From: Anaerolineae bacterium
GTDB lineage: Bacteria; Chloroflexota; Anaerolineae; B4-G1; SLSP01
Length of the DNA stretch: 17,850 nucleotides
Assembly (NCBI GenBank): GCA_016934645.1
Contig: JAFGSL010000207.1
Location: 1 to 17,850 of the forward strand
Direction of reading: 5' to 3'
The notes under the pieces are model-generated. The model was not told where the DNA came from. It was given only the letters and a program-made list of their open reading frames with translations, and did no database searches. Shown piece by piece: positions 1 through 8,200 of this stretch. A program made the position numbers and the translations under genes. Each line of letters starts with the position of its first letter. Position 1 is the stretch's first letter.

Positions 1-2053
1 CGCGGTAGGATTGGAGGCGGCGGCCTTCGGTGTTGAGGGGCCAGGAGGCGGTGATCTGGAATCCGGCGCGGATGAGGGCGCTGACGAAGGTTCCCCACGC
101 GCTCGATTGTTTGTGGGCGAACATGATGACAGCGATGCCGTCGGGACGCAGGACGCGGTGCATTTCGGCGAAGGCTGCCGCCATCCCGTCCTCGTAGAAT
201 TGCTTGGCCGCGGCTTTGGTTCCGCCGTGATATACGTCCTGAATTAGTTCTTCGTCTTTGGGCGTCACCTCGGTGACAAACGCTTCCGGATAGTCGTCAC
301 CGATAACACGTTTGTGCCAGGGATAGTAGAAGTCGCTTAGATCACCGTAATTCACACTATCATAGTAAGGAGGATCGGTGATGATGGCATCAAAGGCATT
401 TGTCCACTCGGCAGGTAGATGTTGCGCGGCTCCAAGTCGCACTGTTGCCGGCTGTCCATCCACTGCGGATAGATTTTGGACTGAACGCCAGAAGGCATTG
501 ATGAAACTCGCCCAACTGGTGGCCTGACCACTGAAAGGATTGGATTCGGCGTAATCCCAAGTAATCTGAATATCGTGACGAGCCATCGTCGGTGCAATTT
601 TGAGGCCACCCGGTTGCCACCATGCCGTGTTATTGTTGTACGCAATTTCCTTCATCAAAATCATGTCCAGAAGCAACGCAATAGCCTGTGCATATTCTGC
701 AGCCTCATTCGCCAACAGGTCACGCAGCAGACGGATTTGCTGCCCAAAGGTGATTATCGCCAGCAATTGCCGTGCGTTGAACATATGCGACCACTGTGTG
801 ATGCCATAAGTGCGAATTGCTGTGGCACGTGAACGCTCGTGCGGCGTCGGCTCATCGGGCACGGCGGAAAGCAGTCGCTCGAAGCCCCACACGTCGAAGC
901 CTTCGGCTTCCAGTTCCGCCAGCTTCGCCTCGGCCAGACGGAAGGCAGCGCGGTCGGCCTCGGTCGCTGGACGGAAGTCTCGCCCGGTCTCGCCCGCGCG
1001 GTTGAGAACGACGACGAGCAGGTGCTGGCCCATCGTCCCGGCCTGGCCCTGCTCCGCGATGCGGGCGCGCTCGGTCGGCGCGCCGCAGTAGGGGCACTCC
1101 ACCGTCGCCCCGCGCATCGTCCCGCGCGCCGGGTCGGAGGCCGTCGCCGCCGGGCCGCGCAGGATTTCGACGTGATACCCTGGTGAAACCTGACAGGTTT
1201 TCTGAAACCTGTCAGGTTTATCCACGACTAACTGATAGGCCACCGGCTCCGCGCTCTGCGTGTCCAGCCAGCGCCGTTTGATGAGCGGAATTTCGCCACC
1301 ACAGTGCGGGCACACAATCGTCTTCGCCCACAGATAGGCCACGGGTACAGCGCCGTCATCGTCAACCGGATAACAGTCCCCAATCTGCGCCTCTGCCTGC
1401 GACTGCACCCACTCGGCCCAGTATTTCACATCTTCGACGAGTTTTGGGGTGGGGCGAGCGGTGTTTTCCATTCCGGGCAGCGTGGTTACGGGTTGTGGGT
1501 TATGGGTTGTGGGTGGTTGGGTGGTTGGGCGGTTCGCCTCCTCGCTGATTCGCTCATTCGCTGATTCGCTTATTCGCTGATTCGCTGATTCTTGATTCTT
1601 GATTCTTCCGTACTTCTGCGGATACACCAACGACGCCACCAGCGCCAGGTACGCCACCGGGTTGAGGTCGAGGGCGACGGCGTCGCAGCCCAGGCGGAGG
1701 GCCTCCAGCGGCATCGAGCCGCCGCCGGCGAAGGGGTCGAGCACGCGGGGCGCGCGTCCGTTATGGGCCTGGCGAATCAGGTCGCGGGCGCGTTCCAGCA
1801 GATCGGGGCGGTCGGGCCACTCCTCGCTGCTCAGGTCAACGAGCAAGCGTTCCAGGGCTTTGCGGGCGGTCTCTGACGCGGCAACGTCCGGCGCGTCGAT
1901 CAGCGCCGCCAGCGTCATCGCGCGCGACGCGGTCAACGGCCGGCGCGCGAAGTACGGGTGCATCGCGTTCAGCGACCCGATCCCACCGCCTTTCTGCGCG
2001 ACCTGGTTCAGGGCGGTGAGGGGGAGGACGTCTTCGATGAGGCGTTTAGGCAT
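1..2053 (-). CDS. DUF1156-family zinc-ribbon DNA amino-methyltransferase (partial, 3' end outside window)
   Basis: Predicted S-adenosylmethionine-dependent DNA N6-adenine (or N4-cytosine) methyltransferase of the COG1743/DUF1156 type. Reading the minus strand from ATG 2053 gives an open frame to base 1, about 684 residues with no stop, so the C-terminus is missing. The N-terminus MPKRLIEDVLPL and the stretch NAMHPYFARRPL are typical of DUF1156. SAM-binding motif I is DPFAGGG from D106 and catalytic motif IV is DPPY at 560-563, so motif I precedes motif IV. Two CPxC knuckles (C248/C251 and C320/C323) form the zinc ribbon. GGAG lies 5 bases before the ATG and supports the start. Oddities are a low-complexity insert at about 149-188, a palindrome-encoded stretch at 279-290, and a sharp drop in GC over bases 241-820, which covers motif IV. 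It is likely the modification enzyme of a defence locus together with the SNF2 helicase gene 9 kb upstream. The family is clear; the exact base modified is unknown. Confidence 0.9.
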   Translation of the reverse strand, partial: MPKRLIEDVLPLTALNQVAQKGGGIGSLNAMHPYFARRPLTASRAMTLAALIDAPDVAASETARKALERLLVDLSSEEWPDRPDLLERARDLIRQAHNGRAPRVLDPFAGGGSMPLEALRLGCDAVALDLNPVAYLALVASLVYPQKYGRIKNQESANQRISESANERISEEANRPTTQPPTTHNPQPVTTLPGMENTARPTPKLVEDVKYWAEWVQSQAEAQIGDCYPVDDDGAVPVAYLWAKTIVCPHCGGEIPLIKRRWLDTQSAEPVAYQLVVDKPDRFQKTCQVSPGYHVEILRGPAATASDPARGTMRGATVECPYCGAPTERARIAEQGQAGTMGQHLLVVVLNRAGETGRDFRPATEADRAAFRLAEAKLAELEAEGFDVWGFERLLSAVPDEPTPHERSRATAIRTYGITQWSHMFNARQLLAIITFGQQIRLLRDLLANEAAEYAQAIALLLDMILMKEIAYNNNTAWWQPGGLKIAPTMARHDIQITWDYAESNPFSGQATSWASFINAFWRSVQNLSAVDGQPATVRLGAAQHLPAEWTNAFDAIITDPPYYDSVNYGDLSDFYYPWHKRVIGDDYPEAFVTEVTPKDEELIQDVYHGGTKAAAKQFYEDGMAAAFAEMHRVLRPDGIAVIMFAHKQSSAWGTFVSALIRAGFQITASWPLNTEGRRLQSYR
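1186..1219. repeat. 15-bp inverted repeat inside the methyltransferase gene
   Basis: Arms aaacctgacaggttt (1186-1200) and aaacctgtcaggttt (1205-1219) are exact reverse complements separated by tctg. Each arm is itself a palindrome apart from its central base. The element is translated in frame as part of the loop between the two zinc knuckles (residues 279-290). This looks like a small dispersed palindromic element rather than a terminator, since it lies mid-gene with no T-run. Confidence 0.85.
1490..1529 (+). repeat. GGG-run tract with about 7-8 bp period (possible G-quadruplex)
   Basis: Six GGG runs start at 1490, 1497, 1504, 1511, 1519 and 1527, separated by loops of 4 to 5 bases such as ttgt, ttat and tggtt. 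This fits the usual G3-loop pattern of an intramolecular quadruplex on the plus strand, which is the template strand for the methyltransferase gene. On the coding strand it gives a Pro/Thr/Asn-rich stretch. Structure formation is inference; the repeat itself is directly visible. Confidence 0.75.
1547..1607. repeat. Degenerate 8-bp tandem repeat (gattcgct) within the methyltransferase gene
   Basis: Units gattcgct, cattcgct, gattcgct, tattcgct and gattcgct run from 1547 to 1586, followed by gattcttg-type copies to about 1607. The 8-base period is not a multiple of three, so gain or loss of one unit would shift the frame. The present copy number keeps the frame open, encoding a Ser/Asn/Glu-rich linker after the SAM-binding segment. 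Confidence 0.8.
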
Positions 2054-2127
2054 AGTCACTCCAAGTTATATAGGATTGTAGATGTCGGATGTAACATCAG
2101 TGCTAGTGTCGCAATCGACGGTCATGG

Positions 2128-2922
2128 CTACGGCGTCATCGTCGGCGTTCCCGTGGGCGTCGGCTCCTGTGTGGGAGGCGGTGGCAAGGTCGGCGTCATT
2201 CCCGGTGGTACTGGAGTAGGCTTTGGCGATGGCGGCGGCGGCAGCGTTGGGGTTGGGGGTAATTTGGGCACGTACAGCTTTTGCCCGGCGTAAATCTTAG
2301 TTACATCTTGTATGCAATTGGCTTGAGCAAGCGCTTCTATTGTAGTGCCTGTGTTACGGGCCAATGAGTAGATAGTATCCCCTGGCTGAATTGTATAGAT
2401 AACCCAACCGGGAGGTGGTGAATCGCACGGAGCCTCTGGTTCTGGTGTCCCTGCCATTGGCAACGAAGTTGAAGTTGCACTTGGAAGTGAGGTTAAGGTT
2501 GGTGTTGATGTTGGAGTGGGAGTTGCCGATAAAGGCTCTGGAGTGGGTGTTGCTGATGAAGGCAAGGGCAACGTTGACGCTAACGTTACCTGCAATGTAG
2601 GGGAGGGCGGCAAAGATGCGATTTGACGGACAAACCTGGCGTATATCCATACTTCTCCATCAAACCGCTCTGAGCGCACTTTGATCCATTCCCCATCAGT
2701 GAGGATCAGTTCTACTGTATCGCCACGGCTGAAGTCCCCGACTTTATCGTAATCGTCCCCCGGCTCATTCCTTGCGGGGACATTGTCCGCAAGAACCTCG
2801 CCAAAAGGCGCCAATGTAGGCGATGGGGATGCAGCGGTTGGGGTACCAGTATTACAACTGGAAATGAAAGTGAGAGACACTACGCTGATAGCGATCAAAA
2901 TGAAGAGTCGATGTTTGCACAT
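2128..2922 (-). CDS. SH3b-LysM lipoprotein with Pro/Thr-rich linkers
   Basis: Predicted exported lipoprotein of 264 residues that probably binds cell-wall glycan. Residues 1-22 are a signal peptide (basic MCKHR, then a hydrophobic stretch) ending in a lipobox-like SSC with Cys23 as the candidate lipidation site; the box FISSC is not perfect. Residues 43-100 resemble a bacterial SH3 domain (NVPARNEPG, then a W-x-KV strand). Residues 105-165 are a Pro/Thr/Ser linker. Residues 174-220 are a LysM domain starting YTIQPGDTIYSLA and ending QKLYVP. The last 45 residues are a proline-rich tail. No catalytic domain is present. AGAGG lies 5 bases before the ATG, supporting the start. The gene sits 104 bases after the TPR gene and 74 bases before the methyltransferase gene, and has its own promoter candidate. 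Architecture is clear; its role is unknown. Confidence 0.88.
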   Translation of the reverse strand: MCKHRLFILIAISVVSLTFISSCNTGTPTAASPSPTLAPFGEVLADNVPARNEPGDDYDKVGDFSRGDTVELILTDGEWIKVRSERFDGEVWIYARFVRQIASLPPSPTLQVTLASTLPLPSSATPTPEPLSATPTPTSTPTLTSLPSATSTSLPMAGTPEPEAPCDSPPPGWVIYTIQPGDTIYSLARNTGTTIEALAQANCIQDVTKIYAGQKLYVPKLPPTPTLPPPPSPKPTPVPPGMTPTLPPPPTQEPTPTGTPTMTP

Positions 2923-3020
2923 ATCACCCTCTTTTCGTTCGACCTAATTTCACTTTTCGTATGACCCCAAACTTACAGAAACTCGTAGAAGAAAAATACC
3001 TTGGCAAGATGCTCTATTCC

Positions 3021-3050
3021 ATTATATCAATGATCACATACAGTTTGCAA
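3021..3050 (-). promoter_or_regulatory. Promoter candidate for the SH3b-LysM lipoprotein gene
   Basis: On the minus strand, TTGCAA (3050-3045), an 18-base spacer and TATAAT (3026-3021) resemble a housekeeping sigma promoter. The -10 box is preceded by TGA, giving an extended -10 element (TGATATAAT). That TGA is also the stop codon of the TPR gene. Predicted transcription start is near 3014, leaving about 90 bases of leader before ATG 2922. The -35 match is only 4 of 6. Confidence 0.55.
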
Positions 3051-5219
3051 TCTTTCCTCAGCGTAAGTCCGCAATTCCTCTAAGGCTTGCATCTCAGGTT
3101 CCAGGACTTTTTCAAAGGCCGCACAGGCCAACGGTATGTCTCCCGAGGCTTCATAGGCCCGTGCCAGGCTAAATTGGATTTCTGGCGATAAAGGAGACTG
3201 GGCTAAGGCCTCCTCGAAATCCTCAATTGCCAGGTCGAACCGTCCTTGGGCAAAATACAACCGTCCTCGAGCCGCCAAAATGTAAAATCGCATAGGAAGG
3301 TACTCCGGCAAGTGAGCCAATGCCTCAGTAAATGCCTGTTCAGCTTGTTGTGCATCCTGGACCTTTCCATCAGCAGATAAGTATTTGTCCAGGTAAATCT
3401 CACCCAAACGGAGATACACTGTAGCGTTATCAGGGTTCAAACGCCGGGCATGGTTGTAATTCTCAAGCGCTAGGTCATAGAGCCTCTGTGCTTGTAGAAA
3501 ATCCCCCATAACACTGTAAGCCCAAATCTGATTGTCGCTCACTGCAATCAATTTTTCATATTCTTCCCAGGCCAGATCAACGTCGCCCCGGGCTTCATAC
3601 CCCTGCGCCAGGCGAAAATGGCTCCAATCGTAACCAGGTTCCAATTGTATGGCTAACCGGTACTCATCCAAAGCCGGTTCTGTCTCTCCCTGTTTTAAAT
3701 AAACGTCCCCCAAACCGATATGCGCTGCTACGCCGTTGTAGTCTGCTTTCTCTGCCTCTTCAAGCGCCTGGGTATACATCTGAATAGCCGCTTCGAAATC
3801 CTCTTGCTGCGCGTAGATCACGCCAGCGCCTATATAGGCAATATGGAAATCGGGGTGCGCCTCAATGAGCCGCAGGTAAGTATCCAGCGCATTCTCTTCT
3901 TCCTCCAAAACCCTATAGGCTATTCCCAAATCGTAAAGCGCCTCCCGATTGGCGGGGGCGGACGACAAAATATCCTTGCACAGTGCTACTGCCTTACGGA
4001 GCGCTTGTTCCGCTTCCGGGGACCGTCCAAGACTGCGGTAACAATACGCCAGGTCTATTTGCGCCGCCGGGTCGCGTGGATTCAGTTGCGTAGCCGCTTC
4101 CAACTCAACCGCCGCTTTTTCAAAATGCCCCAATTTCTGATAGCTTTTGCCCAGGTAATAATATACCAATCCAATGTCGGCAACGCTTTCGCTGACAACG
4201 GCAGCATTTTCTGTCTCCAAGACTGCTTTGGCTTCTTCTAGGAGAGAAATAGCATCCTGGAATTGGCGATCTAGGTGCAGCGCCAAGCCCAAGACGAAAA
4301 ATGTCGCGGCATTGCTCTGTTCGGCAATTGCTTCCTTGATTTCAAAATGGTGGACGCCACGAATATCTGTTGTGTAATCCGTAGCCGTAGCCGAATAGGC
4401 ATAGCCAATCGGCAAAATGCGCGGCAAATCAGGGTTTAAGGCCGAAGCTGGGGTTTCTATTACCTCAAAATGTACCGTGACGGCTCCCTCTTCACCCACA
4501 ACCAACCGTCCCCAGATGACCAAATCCGCTCCAATTCGCTGCCCTTCTTTCCGGGCTTGAGTGGAGCTGGCAACAATCCCGATATGTTTGACCTCAATCT
4601 GATCCGCCATATCACGCTTTTGCGCTTCGGAGGTCAAACGTTCAATCAAGTCAAGCGTGATTTGTTTGCCACGCTGGGTAAGGTCAAGTTCAGGGCCTTC
4701 ACCAAAGTAGGCCACAGCAATCCCAAACGTCTGGGGGGCAAATTGCTGTGGCCATAGGATTTGCTTTACTTGCCAGCCTAATGCTCCACTCAACAGGACA
4801 GTGATGGTTATAGCACCATACCAAAGGACTTTGCCATGCCAGTGCTGGTGGGCTAACCCAACCCATCCCAAAATTGTTAAGGTGACCAAGACGGCAATTC
4901 CAATGACGGCAATAGGCTTTATCAGATAATGGGCCTGCACTATGGGAGATAGAAGCAGCAACGCCCCATTAATTAACACTAGGGTCAATAACAACTTCCA
5001 ATTCTGGACAATGAAGTTGCCCAGGGTAGTTCCAAAAATTGAAGAGAAAGAATAGTGAAAATGCTGTGTCACAGGTCCCTGTGGCTTGACCACTGCGCCC
5101 TGTGAACTGCGCAAATCCACCGCGTCGCCATCCACAGCGACCGGTCCCTCAAATTCGCCGTTCAATGTATGTGTTTGCTTTGGATCATCCATACCATCCG
5201 CAACTTTCCATTTTCTCAT
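3027..5219 (-). CDS. Membrane-anchored TPR repeat protein
   Basis: A 730-residue protein of unknown function. Residues 20-50 are Gly/Asp/Val-rich (EGPVAVDGDAVD) and resemble the GD motifs near the N-termini of the two ATPases in this window. Three hydrophobic segments lie at about 75-92, 102-121 and 131-149. Residues 163-290 form an alpha/beta domain with FGIAVAYF and GADLVIWGRL (230-239), reminiscent of TolB-type or cyclase-associated domains that precede TPRs; this likeness is tentative. About 305-715 is a run of TPR-like helices (for example YYLGKSYQKLGHFEKAAVEL and AAHIGLGDVYLKQGETEPAL), a protein-binding scaffold. The ATG follows the TAG stop of the protease gene with no gap and lacks a clear ribosome-binding site, which suggests translational coupling. 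Met10 (base 5192) is an alternative start. Which side of the membrane the TPRs face is uncertain. Confidence 0.88.
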   Translation of the reverse strand: MRKWKVADGMDDPKQTHTLNGEFEGPVAVDGDAVDLRSSQGAVVKPQGPVTQHFHYSFSSIFGTTLGNFIVQNWKLLLTLVLINGALLLLSPIVQAHYLIKPIAVIGIAVLVTLTILGWVGLAHQHWHGKVLWYGAITITVLLSGALGWQVKQILWPQQFAPQTFGIAVAYFGEGPELDLTQRGKQITLDLIERLTSEAQKRDMADQIEVKHIGIVASSTQARKEGQRIGADLVIWGRLVVGEEGAVTVHFEVIETPASALNPDLPRILPIGYAYSATATDYTTDIRGVHHFEIKEAIAEQSNAATFFVLGLALHLDRQFQDAISLLEEAKAVLETENAAVVSESVADIGLVYYYLGKSYQKLGHFEKAAVELEAATQLNPRDPAAQIDLAYCYRSLGRSPEAEQALRKAVALCKDILSSAPANREALYDLGIAYRVLEEEENALDTYLRLIEAHPDFHIAYIGAGVIYAQQEDFEAAIQMYTQALEEAEKADYNGVAAHIGLGDVYLKQGETEPALDEYRLAIQLEPGYDWSHFRLAQGYEARGDVDLAWEEYEKLIAVSDNQIWAYSVMGDFLQAQRLYDLALENYNHARRLNPDNATVYLRLGEIYLDKYLSADGKVQDAQQAEQAFTEALAHLPEYLPMRFYILAARGRLYFAQGRFDLAIEDFEEALAQSPLSPEIQFSLARAYEASGDIPLACAAFEKVLEPEMQALEELRTYAEERLQTVCDH

Positions 5220-8200
5220 CTACATATCACGCATAATGAGCGGCAAATATATCCGCAAACAAGGTGCGATAATTACCTCTAGCGTGTTTGGGCCATGATA
5301 GAAAGGCTCTACATTCCCGGCCTTGTCTACAGCGCGTACGGCTAGATCATATTCGCAGATTTGCAACCATTTGAACGGGATCAGGCCGGAAGAAACCGGC
5401 ATCGTCAGCCCTATGCTTGTCCACACACCACTAGGAGGGCGATACCAGAATGCTGCTCCGGCGACACCCGATTGATCGTCCGTCGCATCCCACGTCAGAT
5501 AAATGTTCTGATTCACCGTGAGCGGCCCGGTGACAGTGATGTAGGTTTGTGGAGTTGTTATATCAGGGTCGAGTAATCCTCCCGCCGGCCCTTCTGGACT
5601 ATCAGAAGGAATCTCAGACGTTCCCTCGTCATAGTACGTATCGATGAGAGCCTTCCATGCTGTATCTGCTAGAAACTGCAACTGGTCGGCAGTATACATA
5701 TCCCGTAGGCGCATGTTACGCGTTATACCCTCGGTATCGGTGATCACGATGGGGAATTCCAAATCCTCCCCCAGCGGAAGGAATATAGAAAGCCCATGCA
5801 CATAATCGAGGTCCCATACCTGATCGGGCAAGAACCAGGGCGCGCCACTGCGGTGCGCTTCAGCCACAACCGTCTGATCGAGTCTCGTCATCACATCCTG
5901 GGCCGCCGCAATCACTTCCGTATCCGTGTAATACTGTGTCATCTTGGTGACGAGATCGTATAAATCCACGAAACCATCCCGGTCTGGTTCAATATGAAAA
6001 TCACTGTCATAATCCAGCTTCTGCGTCTGACTGTAAACATAGCGCAAAGATGATATTTGATCCGTTACCGGGAGCGTCTGCGTGATCGTCGTAGCCAAGT
6101 CGTTTAGTGCCTCGGTCAGTGTGACTAAAGTGGTCAAATCAATCGCCGAGATTGTGAAAGGATGCAAGTCGGGCGCCATTGCCTGGGTATAGGCATCAAC
6201 CAGCAGTTGTGCCACATCACGCGGTTTATCCTGCGCCTCGATACCTTGAACTGTTCGCACATAACGCCCATCAGGACCTAATGGCGCCCACCCAATATTC
6301 TGTGACGAGACAAAGAATGACGCATAGTCCTTGATCTGGTAGGCAACCTCCAGCATCCCCATCAAACACACATCATAAAACACAACGTCCAGCGGCCCAT
6401 CTTCTTGCGCAATTTGCGCCATAGCCTGGCGTATCTCTTCGCTGTCGAGATAATCATAGTCACTGTTGAAATCCCAACTCAGACCGCTACCACCGGCCAT
6501 CCATTCTGTACGGCGAATTGGCAAGGTTCCGGAAATGAGGGGCGCGGTGCTGGGCGCCCAACCGCCGCCGTGATCAACGATGGCCAACATCGTATATGAA
6601 GCCGGAGCATAGTCGCGCCCCCAGTTCACGAAGTCAATTAACGTTTGACCGTCTCCCATATTGCGCTCGCCGTCGGTGACGACAGAAGTATACAGCGGCG
6701 TAGCGCCATCCCAGGTAAGATCAAACACCGTCGTTCCAGAGGTAAGTAGCAGAGTGTCAGTATATCCCAGACCGTCAACCAGAGCCAAAACATTGGCTCG
6801 GGGACTGGCGGGTGAAGCTGAAAGATTCGACAATATATTGAGCATAAAGGCGTGTAAGTCATTATCACCACTTAGATAAAGCAAGAGCGTCCACATAAGA
6901 TGAACCGGCCTTGAGAACTCGGACGTATTGCCCTCACTATCGGTGCTGAGCACGGTTACATTGGGGCCTGTAAATCCCCCTGGTTGCGTAAACGTGAAGA
7001 CCCCTTGTGCATTAGCAGTTATCGTCGCCAGATAGGTTTGCCCTTCTTCCTCGTCATCAGCATAGAGGTCTACCGTCGCGCCGGAAACCGTCGTTCCAGT
7101 TACCACATCGAGAGTCTTTATCACGTTTAGTGTTGGTGCCGGTGGGTTACCTTTGTAATAAATGCCTTCTTCTCCATTGGCGTAAATCGAATTGTGACGA
7201 ATCGTAATCTGGTCACACCCCTCTTCTACACGTATGCCCTCTTGACCGTTTCGCGCAATCTCATTGTTCTCTACAAGATATAGATGAGCGCCCTCGGTAA
7301 AATGAAGGCCAATCTCTCCATTATCCACGATCGTATTGCCGGCTATCTCATTGTTTGTCGAATCTTTGACTTCTAACCCATGCGCCGTGTTGTAACGCAC
7401 AAGATTTTCTATGATATGATTGTTCGATGCATTAGCCAGGAGATAAAGCCCCCAGGGATTTGGAACAGGAAGCGTGCCAGAAACATCCGTTCCAAAGTAA
7501 TTCCCCTGGATAACATTGTCCTGCGTTGTTTCGCCAGCGATAAAAATCGCATCCACACCGTTGCCGCTGATTACATTGCGATCCTCCGCGGTGGGGCCAC
7601 CAATCACATTGTGATGTGCTCCATTGGCCAAATCTATACCGCCGCCAGGCTGTCCACCGATGGCAAAACTCCCAGTTTTGTCCAGGCCAATCAGGTTGGC
7701 ACGGACAACATTGTGATGGGCGTTGCCAATCATGATGATACCGTTGCCATAACTACTACTTCCGTTACCGCTAATGACATTTTCTTCAATGACATTGCCG
7801 GACGTTGCCCCATCCAGAACAATGCCATCGCTTTTATTCGCCAGACGAATTGTCCCAGTCCTGTCCGTGCCGATATAATTTCCTCGTACCGTATTGCTCA
7901 CGGTTTCACTGCCCCAGATGGCGATGCCAGGATACTGGTTACCACTGATCACATTGCGTCCACCAGCACTGCCATCTCCCACATCATTATTGCTCGCTCC
8001 ATCGACAATGGCTACACCATAGTGAACCTGGCCTATTGCTGTATTCCCTGCACTATTAGCACCGATGATATTGCCTAGCATCAGGTTATGACTGGTCCCT
8101 GCGCCCAAGATAAAGATGCCAACATCCAGATTACCGCTGATTAGATTACCCTCGCCGTTTTCTCTACCACCAATCTCATTGTGGTGCGCGCCGGCGTGGA

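Noticed and set aside
1547..1607. CRISPR-like array
   Set aside because: The repeats are 8 bp, contiguous, without spacers and inside a coding frame.
7380..8078. Plus-strand open frame of 232 codons opposite the beta-helix region
   Set aside because: It mirrors the repeated beta-helix codons; no family likeness is visible and the minus-strand gene is certain.
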